A stretch of DNA of 64,000 bases from Nitrospirota bacterium (GCA_030645475.1 JAUSMA010000006.1:1-64000); one strand, 5' to 3'; counted from the first letter of the stretch, positions 47,997-57,374 are shown. Numbers and translations are program-made. The notes: a model not told the origin generated them from the sequence alone.

Positions 47997-48506
47997 GTGA
48001 AACGTCCGATTCGACGATCGACGAGAAAGCCAGTGGTCGGTGTGATGGGTCCGGCCAAGGCCGGTATCAGAGCGCTAGCCGATGCGAAAAGTTTGGGTGA
48101 GCTGATCGCCCGTCAAGGATGGGTGGTGCTCACCGGAGGGCGCGCGAGCGGTGTGATGGACGCGGCGAGCGAGGGGGCCAAGTCGGTGCCCGGCAGTTTG
48201 ACGATCGGAATTCTTCCGGACAACAAGGCGTCGGTATCCCGATATGTGGACGTGGCCATCGTCACGGATCTGGGCCAGGCGCGCAACAATGTAAACGTGA
48301 TGTCCAGCGACATCATCGTGGCCTGCGGACTCGGTGGGACCGGTACGGTTTCGGAAGTGGCATTGGCGCTGAAGGCTAAGAAGATGGTGATTCTGTTAGG
48401 TGCGGATAAGGCTGGCGTGAGCCTGTTCAAGAGTCTCTCGCCCGATCTCGTCCATGCTGCTGCCTCGCCGGAAGAGGCGGTGAAGCTGATCGGCGAGCTC
48501 CTCTAG
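47997..48506 (+). CDS. TIGR00725-type nucleotide-binding (LOG-like) protein
   Basis: A 169-residue Rossmann-fold protein of the TIGR00725 group related to lysine-decarboxylase-like LOG proteins. Seen are VVGVMGPAKAG, LTGGRASGVMDAASEGAKS and the later ACGLGGTGTVSEVALALKAK, in place of the canonical LOG motif PGGxGTxxE. The GTG at 47997 is preferred because GTGAGGTG lies just before it; another GTG at 47988 is in frame. Its TAG stop is the start of repeat copy 4. Confidence 0.82.
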   Translation: MKRPIRRSTRKPVVGVMGPAKAGIRALADAKSLGELIARQGWVVLTGGRASGVMDAASEGAKSVPGSLTIGILPDNKASVSRYVDVAIVTDLGQARNNVNVMSSDIIVACGLGGTGTVSEVALALKAKKMVILLGADKAGVSLFKSLSPDLVHAAASPEEAVKLIGELL

Positions 48507-48780
48507 CTGGGCGCTGAAACAGGCCACCAGCTTCGTTCTCGCATCGTTCAGATCCTCACGGAGACCCGGCCGCCTCACTCACTCGGCGGCGCGCACAGAC
48601 TTGGTGCTCCTTATTCGTCGCACCGTGCGCCCCAGAGGGTACGCCTCCGGTCCTCACTCGCTGCGGCCTTGCTGGATGGCCTGTTTGAGCACACAGCAGG
48701 AGTTTTTCTTATCTCGCATGTGCAGACCTTCGAAGCTCTCACGTGCCAAAGTAATCTTTCCGTAGACTGCCGACGATCCC
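48504..48780 (-). repeat. Dispersed palindromic repeat, copy 4
   Basis: Starts at the stop TAG of the preceding gene with a variant end, TAGCTGGGCGCTGAAACAGG. It shares CGTTCTCGCATCGTTCAG and GGTCCTCACTCGCTGCGG with copy 1, and also the TTTGAGCA arm. An 80-nt insertion between these blocks (roughly 48560-48630) is absent in copy 1. The outer part to about 48780 also aligns with copy 1. No gene is convincing on either strand. Confidence 0.7.
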
Positions 48781-48786
48781 GCACAA

Positions 48787-48942
48787 TTACTCCAAAGTTT
48801 TCTTTTTTAAAGTTTTCGAGAACTCCTCGTTTGCGAAGAACTGTGCCAGCTCGGGGCTGAGCCAACAGTTCTCAAACGTCCACTCTGTGCACTTCACGGC
48901 ATCGATCATATAGCGGCCTGTTGTTTCCCCTGTGCGATCCAT
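48787..48942 (-). CDS. Possible small protein, 51 residues
   Basis: A 51-codon frame on the minus strand starting MDRTGETTGRYMIDAVKC and ending in a Lys-rich tail. The middle segment, TEWTFENCWLSPELAQFF, has protein-like composition, with aromatic residues and two Cys in the first 26 positions. No Shine-Dalgarno is seen and it abuts repeat copy 4, so it may be a remnant. Nothing else is recognised in 48943-49032. Confidence 0.3.
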   Translation of the reverse strand: MDRTGETTGRYMIDAVKCTEWTFENCWLSPELAQFFANEEFSKTLKKKTLE

Positions 48943-49032
48943 AGGTTAGTGAAGGGCTGTTGGGGCACGGATCTTGAGACCTTCCAGACCATGATGCAGG
49001 TTATTTCGTGCATAGGAATGTAATCCCACACG

Positions 49033-49593
49033 ATGGCGATCAATCCAACCAGGAGCGGGCTGCTCTGTTCACACCTGCTACGTGCTTTCTGCGCGCTGAC
49101 GCTGTTGTGTCTGCTGATCGTTGCGATTCCCGCCCCGACGCGACCGGATTACGACAGTGCTCACCAGCGATACTCAAAGCAGGAAATCGGCCGGGCCATC
49201 GCCTGGTACGCCAAGAAATATCGTCTCGATCCGGCTCTGCTGCGTGCGGTGATCAAGACCGAATCCGATTTTAATCAGCATGCCGTGTCTCGCAAAGGCG
49301 CGGTCGGCTTGATGCAGCTGACTCCGGATACCGCGGCGACCCTGCGAGTGAGCGATCGCTACGATTCGTTGCAGAACATCCGCGGAGGCGCTAAACAATT
49401 GCGGCATTTGCTGAATCTCTACCAGGGTGATTTTCCACTGGCCTTGGCGGCCTATAACGCCGGGGTCCATCGAGTGAAGGAACGCAAAGTGCCCCGTATT
49501 CGGGAAACCCGCACCTACGTGAAGAAAGTGCTGCGGTACTACGAGCGGTTCAGGTCTCACCCATCGCCTTCTCCCAAGAATGATAAAAAGTAA
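49033..49593 (+). CDS. Lytic transglycosylase (SLT domain)
   Basis: Cleaves peptidoglycan between MurNAc and GlcNAc. A 186-residue protein with an N-terminal hydrophobic export signal (FCALTLLCLLIVAI) and a single SLT domain. The catalytic Glu77 is in IKTESDFNQHA, followed by SRKGAVGLMQLTPDTA and later LALAAYNAGVHRV and RETRTYVKKVLRYY. The small size and lone SLT domain resemble accessory transglycosylases rather than Slt70. No secretion-system genes adjoin. Confidence 0.9.
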   Translation: MAINPTRSGLLCSHLLRAFCALTLLCLLIVAIPAPTRPDYDSAHQRYSKQEIGRAIAWYAKKYRLDPALLRAVIKTESDFNQHAVSRKGAVGLMQLTPDTAATLRVSDRYDSLQNIRGGAKQLRHLLNLYQGDFPLALAAYNAGVHRVKERKVPRIRETRTYVKKVLRYYERFRSHPSPSPKNDKK

Positions 49594-49816
49594 GGGAGAA
49601 CTCGAATCCGGTCGAATGCGCATTCTCTCACGGGTACGATAGGCCACTCGTTACATCAAGTATTTCCTCACGAGCTGTTCTGTGTGACCGGCGATTCAGG
49701 ATTCATGGATATAGAGGTCGTCACGAAGAGTGATAGTGTGAGGGGGAGGCATCCTGATCACGGCGAGGAAAGAAGGGGGTCGCTACTGTAGATGGATGAC
49801 TTGGGCTAGCAGCCTG

Positions 49817-50185
49817 TTAGAGCTTGGCTTTCATGATCAAGGCACGGATGCGCTCTCGTTGGGCCGATCGGATTTCTGTAAATTCGAGACCGAAGGCTGA
49901 GCTCTTTACCCACCGGACCAGGGCTTCGTCGATGCGTACAGGCCATTCCTGATCTTGCAGGAACAGGGACAGGCGGAGCGTCGTGCCAACCTGTACTTCG
50001 GTCAGTGAGGTCGCCTGACAGCCTCCTGTGGAGAGATCGAGGATCGTCGCTTCCCCTTCAAAGTCATCTTCTCCAAAAAAGAACAGCCGGCAACTCAGAT
50101 TAAGACGGCGGCCTCGGCGTTCCGCCATCGCGGCTTCGTGATCAGAGCTTGAAGCTCGTCCTGATCTGGGGTCCTGCGTGGCCAC
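49817..50185 (-). CDS. PilZ-domain protein
   Basis: A 122-residue protein with one PilZ domain, which typically binds cyclic di-GMP. The basic RRGRRLNLSC and the downstream DLSTGGCQ correspond to the RxxxR and DxSxxG motifs. The GTG at 50185 is preferred because AAAGGA lies eight bases upstream; a TTG at 50206 and an ATG at 50128 are alternatives. A second PilZ gene lies at 52237 and a GspE-like ATPase beyond it. Confidence 0.8.
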   Translation of the reverse strand: MATQDPRSGRASSSDHEAAMAERRGRRLNLSCRLFFFGEDDFEGEATILDLSTGGCQATSLTEVQVGTTLRLSLFLQDQEWPVRIDEALVRWVKSSAFGLEFTEIRSAQRERIRALIMKAKL

Positions 50186-50304
50186 GGAACACGTCCTTTC
50201 TCTCAAGCACTAGGAAAATGTTGTTTCGACCATGAAACAACTCTACCGGATTCGTTGTCGGCTAGCCTTCCTCAAGTGGAGTAACTCGGAAGAGGGGCCG
50301 CACC

Positions 50305-50436
50305 ATGAACGTAGTATATCCAATTAGTGTCACGAGTACCCGATACATTCGACTTTCTGTCGTATCTCCATTGGCTATTTTGTATGCTGCAAAGAAAATG
50401 CTCTTGACCTGCCTGGAACCGCTCTGCGACAAGTGA
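50305..50436 (+). CDS. Possible small protein, 43 residues
   Basis: Frame MNVVYPISVTSTRYIRLS to a TGA at 50434, with GAGGGG before the ATG. It is hydrophobic in the middle (VVSPLAILYAA) and ends with two Cys. The surrounding 276-nt interval has lower GC than its neighbours. Only the ribosome-binding site and position support it, so it may not be a gene. Confidence 0.25.
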   Translation: MNVVYPISVTSTRYIRLSVVSPLAILYAAKKMLLTCLEPLCDK

Positions 50437-50461
50437 GATTCTTTGACCGAGGAGCAATGCC

Positions 50462-51622
50462 ATGATGAGACGGCAAATCAACCAACGAATGGCCATATTA
50501 GCCCATTCAGAAATTCGAGCGATGACCCAAGCCTGCGTGCAGGCGAACGGTCTGAATATGGCACAGGGGGTCTGCGACACGCCGGCTCCACCGGTGGTGA
50601 TTCGAGCTGCAGCGCAGGCCATGGAACGCGGGAAGAATGTCTACTCGCGATTCGACGGATTGCCTGAATTGCGACAGGCGATCGCCAAGAAGTTGGCGCA
50701 GTACAACGGGATCGTAGCTGATCCGGAAACGGACATTACGGTCAGCGCGGGAGCCACAGGGGCCTTTCATTCTGCCTGCTTGGCGTTGCTCAACCCAGGC
50801 GACGAAGTCATCCTGTTCGAGCCCTACTATCAGTATCACATCAGCGCGCTGCTGGCGGTTGAGGCCGTTCCAGTGATGGTGAAGATGCAGGCGCCCGATT
50901 GGACATATTTCCCAGCTGAGGTCGAGCGCGCGGTGACACCACGGACCAAGGCGATCATCGTGAACTCGCCCGGCAATCCTTCAGGGAAAGTATTTAGCAG
51001 GCAAGAAATGGAGAGTCTTTCGGCGATGGCACAAGAACACGATCTGTTCGTGTTCACCGACGAAATCTACGAGTACTTTTTGTATGACGGTCGTACACAT
51101 GTGAGCCTCGCCACATTACCAGACATGGCCGACCGGACGATTACCATTGGCGGATACTCCAAAACATTCAGCATCACCGGCTGGCGCATTGGGTACAGCG
51201 TCGCGGCTGCGCGGTGGGCTCAGGCCATCGGAGCCATGAACGATTTGTTATACGTCTGCGCCCCGACACCGTTGCAGGCGGGAGTGGCAGTCGGCATCCA
51301 GGAACTTCCGGACTCGTTCTATCGCGACCAGGCACGCGACTATCAACGAAAACGAGATCGTTTCTGCCAGGCCCTGGCCAAGGCTGGTCTGACGCCCTCG
51401 ATTCCGCAGGGCGCCTACTATGTGCTGGCCGATGCGTCTCGCCTGCCAGGTATCACCGGTAAGGACCGGGCGATGCATCTGTTGGACAGGATCGGCTTGG
51501 CTGGTGTCCCTGGAGAAGCCTTCTTTTCCGGGGCTGAGGGAAAGCAGTTTCTTCGCTTCAGCTATGCCAAGACCGATGCGGACATTGACGAGGCCTGCAG
51601 CCGGATCGCGAAGCTTGGGTAG
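50462..51622 (+). CDS. PLP-dependent class I aminotransferase
   Basis: A 386-residue aspartate-aminotransferase fold enzyme. The Schiff-base Lys234 lies in GGYSKTFSITGWRIGY, and NSPGNPSGKVFS and the C-terminal FLRFSYAK are also visible. It is of the AspC/kynurenine-aminotransferase type; the amino-acid substrate is not decidable. GAGGAG precedes the ATG. No biosynthetic operon partner is adjacent. Confidence 0.88.
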   Translation: MMRRQINQRMAILAHSEIRAMTQACVQANGLNMAQGVCDTPAPPVVIRAAAQAMERGKNVYSRFDGLPELRQAIAKKLAQYNGIVADPETDITVSAGATGAFHSACLALLNPGDEVILFEPYYQYHISALLAVEAVPVMVKMQAPDWTYFPAEVERAVTPRTKAIIVNSPGNPSGKVFSRQEMESLSAMAQEHDLFVFTDEIYEYFLYDGRTHVSLATLPDMADRTITIGGYSKTFSITGWRIGYSVAAARWAQAIGAMNDLLYVCAPTPLQAGVAVGIQELPDSFYRDQARDYQRKRDRFCQALAKAGLTPSIPQGAYYVLADASRLPGITGKDRAMHLLDRIGLAGVPGEAFFSGAEGKQFLRFSYAKTDADIDEACSRIAKLG

Positions 51623-51726
51623 GAACTGGCTTCCTGATTCTTATCCTGTACCCATTTCGCTCGATCGCTTGTCCGCCTCTTTGCCACATGGTAAGTAGGA
51701 ATACGCGATTCGAGGAAAGCGACAAC

Positions 51727-52197
51727 ATGCGTTCACAATACATCATTGCTCCGCTCTTTCTTGCCAGTATGGTATTCACCGCAGCGTGTGATACACCGGC
51801 TATGCATCGGGCTGTGTCCGTCGATGCCCTGCCGTCATCGACGGCTGCTCAGTCCGAAAACCGCCATGTCCTCGCCGGTGAATGGGAATATGTCGACGGA
51901 GCGGTTGTCCGGTTGATATTAGATGAGCAGGGCAATGGTCGCTATGACTGGAAGGACGGGCGATTCGAGACCCAGACGCTCGTCGGTCATACCTGGCACG
52001 GCATGTGGTCGCAGAAGGAAAATGACCGGGATGGTGGGTTTACAGTGGAGTTCTCTCCTGGTTTTTCAGAAGGCGAGGGCAACTGGTGGTATAGCCGGAT
52101 CGGCACCGACCATGCGCCGACTCAAAAGGGTGGGACGTTCCATCTCAGCAAGAAGACCGATCTTATGAGCCACAGTGATACTCCACCGGCACCGTGA
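51727..52197 (+). CDS. Hypothetical lipoprotein
   Basis: A 156-residue protein with signal and lipobox (LFLASMVFTAACDT). The mature part has LAGEWEYVDGAVVRLILDEQ, DWKDGRFETQTL and WHGMWSQKEND, a lipocalin-like series of short strands with Trp and Gly. The ATG at 51727 is chosen because the signal peptide starts there and GAGGAA lies upstream. Function unknown. Confidence 0.75.
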   Translation: MRSQYIIAPLFLASMVFTAACDTPAMHRAVSVDALPSSTAAQSENRHVLAGEWEYVDGAVVRLILDEQGNGRYDWKDGRFETQTLVGHTWHGMWSQKENDRDGGFTVEFSPGFSEGEGNWWYSRIGTDHAPTQKGGTFHLSKKTDLMSHSDTPPAP

Positions 52198-52236
52198 AAC
52201 GTTTCTCACGGAATACGATGATCGGCAGGGAGCCTC

Positions 52237-52542
52237 ATGCAAGGACGTAAGCATACCCGTTTCGCGGTGCAGCTTCCTGTGTCGTTCAATGGAGATCAGC
52301 TTTCCGACAGAGGCACTATCTTGAATTTGTCTGCGGAGGGCTGCGCCATCACTTCGGAAACCATCGTCGGCGTAGCCGTATATCTACAGTTGATGATGCA
52401 ACTTTGTGAGCGAGAGGAGTCGATCCAGGTCGATCTAGCCGCGGTCCGGTGGGTTTCCGCGACGAGGTTCGGCGTTGAGTTTATTAAGATTCGCCCTTCA
52501 GAGGGGGAGAGGCTGAAGAAGTTCGTCAAGGCGCTGGAATGA
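52237..52542 (+). CDS. PilZ-domain protein
   Basis: A 101-residue single-domain PilZ protein. GRKHTRFAVQLPVSF gives an RxxxR-like start (RKHTR), and LNLSAEGCAI replaces the strict DxSxxG with NxSxxG. This may weaken cyclic di-GMP binding. It lies between a lipoprotein gene and the convergent GspE/PilB-like ATPase. Confidence 0.82.
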   Translation: MQGRKHTRFAVQLPVSFNGDQLSDRGTILNLSAEGCAITSETIVGVAVYLQLMMQLCEREESIQVDLAAVRWVSATRFGVEFIKIRPSEGERLKKFVKALE

Positions 52543-52581
52543 ACGATGTGAGCGCAGGCGATCGCAACGAAAGTCGAACAG

Positions 52582-54333
52582 TTATTTCATGGCAACGGCC
52601 CGGACTTGTTCAAAGGTGGTCAGGCCGGCGAGCACTTTCAGGATTCCGTCTTGCACGAGTGTGATCATCCCTTCCTTTGCGGCCAGGCTCTGCATCTCCG
52701 TCGTTTTGGCGCGGTTCTGGATCAGGTTTCGCAGTTCATCTGATCCGCTTAGGAGTTCGTGTAAAGCGACTCGGCCTTTGAGGCCAGTCTGGTTGCAGGC
52801 GTCACATCCCCGCCCTCGATAGAGCTGAAAATCCTCGCGATAGTTCACTCCGAGCGCCTCCCACGCGTACTTACCGTACCCACGCACCAGTTTATCGTAC
52901 TCTTGCGCCGTTGGATGGTACGGTTCTTTACAATTGACGCAGATCCGTTTGCAGAGGCGTTTCGCGAGTACCCCTTGCATGGCATCGGCGAAGTTGAAGG
53001 AATCACATCCCATGTCGAGAAGGCGGACCACCGTCTCGACCGCTCCGTTCGTGTGCAACGTGCTCAGGACCAGGTGGCCGGTCAGCGAGGCCTCGATGGC
53101 GACATCGGCAGTTTCCTTGTCCCGCATCTCACCGATCATGATGACATCCGGGTCGGCTCGTAAGAACGATCGCATGGCGGCAGCAAAGGTAAATCCAATT
53201 TTTGGCTGGACCTGCACCTGCCGGAGCCCTTCCTGGGTGATCTCAATGGGGTCTTCTGCCGTCCAGATTTTCCGTTCGTCGGTGTTGAGATGGCGAAGGA
53301 GGGCGTGCAGAGTTGTTGTTTTTCCAGATCCGGTAGGGCCCACGCACAATATGATGCCGTGTGGTTTTTCGACGATGTCCAGGAGCGTCGTGAGCGTGGC
53401 TGGAGCAAACTCCATGGCATCGAGAGGCAGGGGGGCCTTCGCCGTGAGCAACCGCATGACGATGTCTTCATTGTTGCCGGCGGTCGGCAATGTTGCTACG
53501 CGTAGCTCGATTTCTCTGTCCTGGTTCAGTTTGAATCGGATCTTCCCGTCCTGCGGTCTCCGGCGTTCAGAAATATCCAGATTGGACATGATCTTGATAC
53601 GGGACACCAATGCGCGGCGATAGAGCGCGGGAATCCGCATATAGGTGGAGCAGGTACCGTCCACCCGAAAGCGAATGGCCGTTTCCTTGCGATCCGAGTA
53701 GGGCTCGATATGGATGTCAGACGCGTCGTGACGGTACGCCTCGACAATGATCTGATTCGCGAGCCGTACGATCGCGGAATCGTTTTCGTCAATGCCGTCG
53801 GAGTCGCTATCGAGTGACTGTTCCTGGTGAGCGTCGTTGACCAACTCGCCCAGCGTGTCCGCAATGGATCCACTGTCAGTATCTCCGATCGTAGCGTTGA
53901 GGAACCGTTCGATGTCACATCGCAGGCCCAGGGCATACCGTATTGTCAGGCCGGGGAAGGAGCGCTGGATGTCATGACCTCTATCGAGATCATAGGGGTT
54001 GTCGATCAGGACATCCAAGATGTCATCCTGCCGCTTCAGCGGGAGCCAGTGGTGTTTGCGAAGATAATCAAGACTGAGATTATTGAGGAGTTGGGGATCA
54101 GCCAGGGTCCGGTCGTTGAATGGAATATAGGGGCAATCGAAGAACTCGCTCAGTATCTTGCCGAGCGCCGGTTTCGGGATCCGATACCTCTCAATCAGCA
54201 GGCCTTCCAGGTCGGTCGATCCCTGCAGGGCTTCTTGAAAGGCTTTCACGAGATCCGCCTGGCGAATGAAGCCCTCGTGGATCAAGGGATCGTAGGCACG
54301 TGGTTCAATAGTTCTGTGAGCCGACTTCTGCAT
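52582..54333 (-). CDS. GspE/PilB-type secretion or pilus ATPase
   Basis: A 583-residue ATPase of the type II secretion/type IV pilus assembly family. In order: an N-terminal GspE-N domain (ALGKILSEFFDCPYIPFN), the central DIHIEPYSDRKETAIRFRVDG, Walker A GPTGSGKTTTL at 332-342, Walker B IMIGEMRDKETADVA near 397, and the zinc tetracysteine CKRICVNCKEP...CDACNQTG. The ATG at 54333 has AGGA upstream; a TTG at 54384 is also in frame. No other pilus genes adjoin, so it is an orphan here. Confidence 0.9.
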   Translation of the reverse strand: MQKSAHRTIEPRAYDPLIHEGFIRQADLVKAFQEALQGSTDLEGLLIERYRIPKPALGKILSEFFDCPYIPFNDRTLADPQLLNNLSLDYLRKHHWLPLKRQDDILDVLIDNPYDLDRGHDIQRSFPGLTIRYALGLRCDIERFLNATIGDTDSGSIADTLGELVNDAHQEQSLDSDSDGIDENDSAIVRLANQIIVEAYRHDASDIHIEPYSDRKETAIRFRVDGTCSTYMRIPALYRRALVSRIKIMSNLDISERRRPQDGKIRFKLNQDREIELRVATLPTAGNNEDIVMRLLTAKAPLPLDAMEFAPATLTTLLDIVEKPHGIILCVGPTGSGKTTTLHALLRHLNTDERKIWTAEDPIEITQEGLRQVQVQPKIGFTFAAAMRSFLRADPDVIMIGEMRDKETADVAIEASLTGHLVLSTLHTNGAVETVVRLLDMGCDSFNFADAMQGVLAKRLCKRICVNCKEPYHPTAQEYDKLVRGYGKYAWEALGVNYREDFQLYRGRGCDACNQTGLKGRVALHELLSGSDELRNLIQNRAKTTEMQSLAAKEGMITLVQDGILKVLAGLTTFEQVRAVAMK

Positions 54334-54503
54334 GGTTCCTATTTCGTAGGTCCTGGAGGGTGCACAATGTCCGTTCCAGTGCAACGTTGGCCAGTCGTTA
54401 CAAATTCAGTATAGATCAATAATAATGGTTCACAACGAATATCAAAAAGAAGCGCGATCCTATCCGATGCGGGGGCTGGCAATAATCTTGGGAGGAGGTG
54501 AGG

Positions 54504-55367
54504 CTATGGAGTTGGGTTGACGACTTCGAAGATGGCCGAATAATCGGCCCCGCCAAGTCCCTGTGCAATAGTTCGCTCCAGCACTGGCCTGATCCCTTCC
54601 ACACTACTCGTGATTAAGCCGTAACCGGCGGCTTCCTTCAGGAAGAGTTCCACATCCTTCATGAGATGGCGGGTGGAAAAGTTTGGATGCTGATAGTCTC
54701 GCGACAGGAGTCGTGGAAGCTTTTTCTCGAACGTCGGAGCGAACAAGGCGCTCTCCCGCAAGATCGCCATGAAGGTGTCCACGGGGATACCAGCCCGTTG
54801 GACGAGTCCAAGGCTCAGGGCGAAGGCCGATATTTCGGCCGCAATCAACTGATTGAGTGCGAGCTTTAGGGTTGCGGCCTTCCCGACAGGGCCGACCAAG
54901 CGAGGCTCTCGGCTCAGAGCACGAAACAGCGGAAGCCATTGGGCAAACTGATCTCCGGTTCCGCCGACCATCACGAAGAGTGTTCCGGCTTTCGCCTCGG
55001 TAAGACTTCCCAGCACCGGCGCTTCGCAATACAATCCGCCGACTTGTTCGATCTCGGCCTGCAAGACTAGGCTTTCTTCCTGCGCGATGGTTCCCATCTG
55101 GATGACGGTTTTGCCGCGGAGGGCTGCCAATGAGGCTGGTGTCAGTAGGACGGCACGGATCGCCGCCATATCGGCCAGCATGAGAATGACACCGTCGGCT
55201 TGGGAGATGGCCTGTTCCGGTCTCGTAACTACGGTGATGCCGCAGTCCTGAAGAGGGCGTGCTTTGCTCGTGGTTCGATTGTAGGCTGTGACGGAATGGC
55301 CGACGGACTGGAGTCGTTCGGCGATGGCTCGGCCCAAGAGTCCGGTTCCCAGCAGGGCGATGGTCAT
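54504..55367 (-). CDS. 3-hydroxyisobutyrate dehydrogenase-family oxidoreductase
   Basis: A 287-residue beta-hydroxyacid dehydrogenase. The NAD(P)-binding motif GTGLLGRAIAERL is at the N-terminus, then AYNRTTSKA, APVLGSLTEAKAGTLFVMVG and the catalytic-Lys region GKAATLKLALNQLIAAEISA. The C-terminal helical domain is complete. Its start overlaps the end of the phosphatase-like gene upstream by ATGA, so they are translationally coupled. It may be a succinate-semialdehyde or glyoxylate reductase type; substrate unknown. Confidence 0.87.
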   Translation of the reverse strand: MTIALLGTGLLGRAIAERLQSVGHSVTAYNRTTSKARPLQDCGITVVTRPEQAISQADGVILMLADMAAIRAVLLTPASLAALRGKTVIQMGTIAQEESLVLQAEIEQVGGLYCEAPVLGSLTEAKAGTLFVMVGGTGDQFAQWLPLFRALSREPRLVGPVGKAATLKLALNQLIAAEISAFALSLGLVQRAGIPVDTFMAILRESALFAPTFEKKLPRLLSRDYQHPNFSTRHLMKDVELFLKEAAGYGLITSSVEGIRPVLERTIAQGLGGADYSAIFEVVNPTP

Positions 55368-56179
55368 GGAGCGGTTCGCTTCCTCTCAGGTTGAGACCGG
55401 GCCTGGTCAGCCTGGGTCTGGAGCGTGGCGCGCAGGTCCTTGTCGGCCGTGGCCGTTACAGCGATGACACCACGAAGGGTTGGTTTTGGCTGATTGAACA
55501 TCAAGGGATTCCCCATCGAATCGCTGACGGAGCCGCCGCTTTCTTCAATCAGCAGGACTCCGGCCGCGAGGTCCCATTCGTTCATGGGCTCGACCGTAAA
55601 CGCGGCCCGCACGCGACCGACCGCCACCAGGGCCATGGCATTGGCGATGGAGTAGATGGGACGGCATCGAGTCGTGTTGCCGAGCGTCGACCATCGGTCG
55701 GTCCCGAAATCTTTCCCACTGATCATGATGACCGCATTGAAATCACGAGGAGGCGAGAGGGTGACGCGTGAGCCGTTCAGATACAGACCGCCCCCGCGCA
55801 CCGCGGTGAAGAGCTCGTCGGTCGAGGGATTCAAGATCGCGCCGACGATCGGGATGCCTCGTTCGATCAGCGCGGCAGAAATGGTAAACTCCGGCAGTCG
55901 ATTGATCAACGCCTTGGTGCCGTCGATGGGGTCCACAATCCAGACTCGTTGATGCGTGAGTCGTGCCGGATCGTCGGGGGATTCTTCCGAGAGCCATCCA
56001 TCCTGTGGAAACTCCCGGCGTTGCATCTCATACAGGATGCGGTTGACCTCATGGTCCACCGTCGTGACCGGCGAACGGTCCAGCTTCGTCTGCACCTCGA
56101 ATCCATCCCTGACTAATTCACGGACTTTCGCGCCGGCTTTCCGGACCGCTTCGACCAACAGGGCTAGTTCTTGTTCCAT
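55364..56179 (-). CDS. Inositol monophosphatase-family protein (CysQ-like)
   Basis: A 271-residue metal-dependent phosphatase of the FIG superfamily. EESPDD and VDPIDGTKALINRLPEF carry the metal-binding acids, and the C-terminal NEWDLAAGVLLIEESGG the third. The type is 3'(2'),5'-bisphosphate nucleotidase (CysQ) or inositol monophosphatase. Start at ATG 56179 (MEQELALLVEAV), with GAGG upstream; the longer frame to 56422 is not protein-like. It shares its upstream region with the divergent corA gene. Confidence 0.88.
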   Translation of the reverse strand: MEQELALLVEAVRKAGAKVRELVRDGFEVQTKLDRSPVTTVDHEVNRILYEMQRREFPQDGWLSEESPDDPARLTHQRVWIVDPIDGTKALINRLPEFTISAALIERGIPIVGAILNPSTDELFTAVRGGGLYLNGSRVTLSPPRDFNAVIMISGKDFGTDRWSTLGNTTRCRPIYSIANAMALVAVGRVRAAFTVEPMNEWDLAAGVLLIEESGGSVSDSMGNPLMFNQPKPTLRGVIAVTATADKDLRATLQTQADQARSQPERKRTAP

Positions 56180-56318
56180 GTTCCAGGCCTCGCATCGTTG
56201 AACGGAAAGAGTAACAGGTCTTGCGGCATCGGAAAAGCGGAAAGACGGTGTCGGGGTGCCCCCTTGACCCTCGGGGAGAACCTGCGTACAAGCAGAGGGT
56301 CTTGGGAGGTCTCTCTCG

Positions 56319-57374
56319 ATGAAGTTAGTGACAAAACGATCCAGAAAGACGGGGCTTCCCCCAGGCACCCTTGTCCATATCGGCGAGAACAAGACCGACA
56401 AGGTCACGATTGCGACCTTCAATTACGCCGGTACTCGCTGTGACGAACGCCAAGACCCGCCGCTCGACGGACTTGCGCCGCCGATCGATGCGTCCGTCAC
56501 CTGGGTGGATGTCGGGGGCGTCCACAAGATGGAGATTCTGGAATCGTTCGGGAAACAGTTCCAGCTCCATTCCTTGCTCCTCGAAGACATTGCCAACACC
56601 GATCAACGGCCGAAACTCGATGACTATGAAACCTGCTTGTTTCTCGTGATGAAGATGCTCTCAGTCACCGATCGACAGGATATCATCGTCGAACAGGTGA
56701 GTCTGGTCCTCGGACGGAACTTTGTGCTGTCCTTCCAGGAAAACGGCACCGATGTCTTTAAACCGGTGCGGGATCGTCTTCGTGGGGGGAAGGGACGCCT
56801 GCGGCAATCCGGGGCCGATTATTTGTTGTATGCACTGGTCGACGCGATTGTCGATCAATACTTTGCGGTATTGGAGGCGTTAGGCGAGAAGATTGAAGCG
56901 CTGCAAGATCTGGTGGTCAGCGATCCGAAGCCGGAGACGTTGCAACAAATTCACGCCCTCAAACGGCAATTGCTATTTTTACGGCGGGCGGTGTGGCCGC
57001 TCCGTGAAGCGATGAATGGTCTCTCCAGATCGGAATGTCCCCTCTTACAGGAGCCGACGAAGGTATTCTTCCGCGACGTGTACGATCACGTGGTTCAGAT
57101 CGTGGACACCATCGAGACCCTTCGAGAAATGGTCTCAGCCTGCCTGGATATCTATCTGTCGAGCATCAGCTATCGGTTGAACGCCGTGATGAAGGTGCTT
57201 ACGATTATTACGACGATCTTTATGCCGCTGACCTTCATCGTTGGGGTCTACGGGATGAATTTCGAGCACATGCCGGAATTACAATGGAAATGGGGCTATC
57301 CCGCCGTGTTGGGCGTCATGGCTGTAGTAGGGGTGGGCATGCTGGTGGCCTTCAGAAAGAAGCGATGGATATGA
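56319..57374 (+). CDS. corA: CorA-type magnesium/cobalt transporter
   Basis: A 351-residue pentameric divalent-cation channel. The long N-terminal cytoplasmic funnel domain runs to about residue 285, followed by two transmembrane helices, TIITTIFMPLTFIVGVYGMN and a second near the C-terminus (GVMAVVGVGMLVAF). The selectivity motif Gly-Met-Asn is at residues 312-314. GGGAGG lies nine bases before the ATG. Transcribed divergently from the phosphatase-like gene. Confidence 0.95.
   Translation: MKLVTKRSRKTGLPPGTLVHIGENKTDKVTIATFNYAGTRCDERQDPPLDGLAPPIDASVTWVDVGGVHKMEILESFGKQFQLHSLLLEDIANTDQRPKLDDYETCLFLVMKMLSVTDRQDIIVEQVSLVLGRNFVLSFQENGTDVFKPVRDRLRGGKGRLRQSGADYLLYALVDAIVDQYFAVLEALGEKIEALQDLVVSDPKPETLQQIHALKRQLLFLRRAVWPLREAMNGLSRSECPLLQEPTKVFFRDVYDHVVQIVDTIETLREMVSACLDIYLSSISYRLNAVMKVLTIITTIFMPLTFIVGVYGMNFEHMPELQWKWGYPAVLGVMAVVGVGMLVAFRKKRWI

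Noticed and set aside
48611-48865. Minus-strand frame of 84 codons
   Set aside because: Mostly repeat copy 4; no ribosome-binding site or domain.
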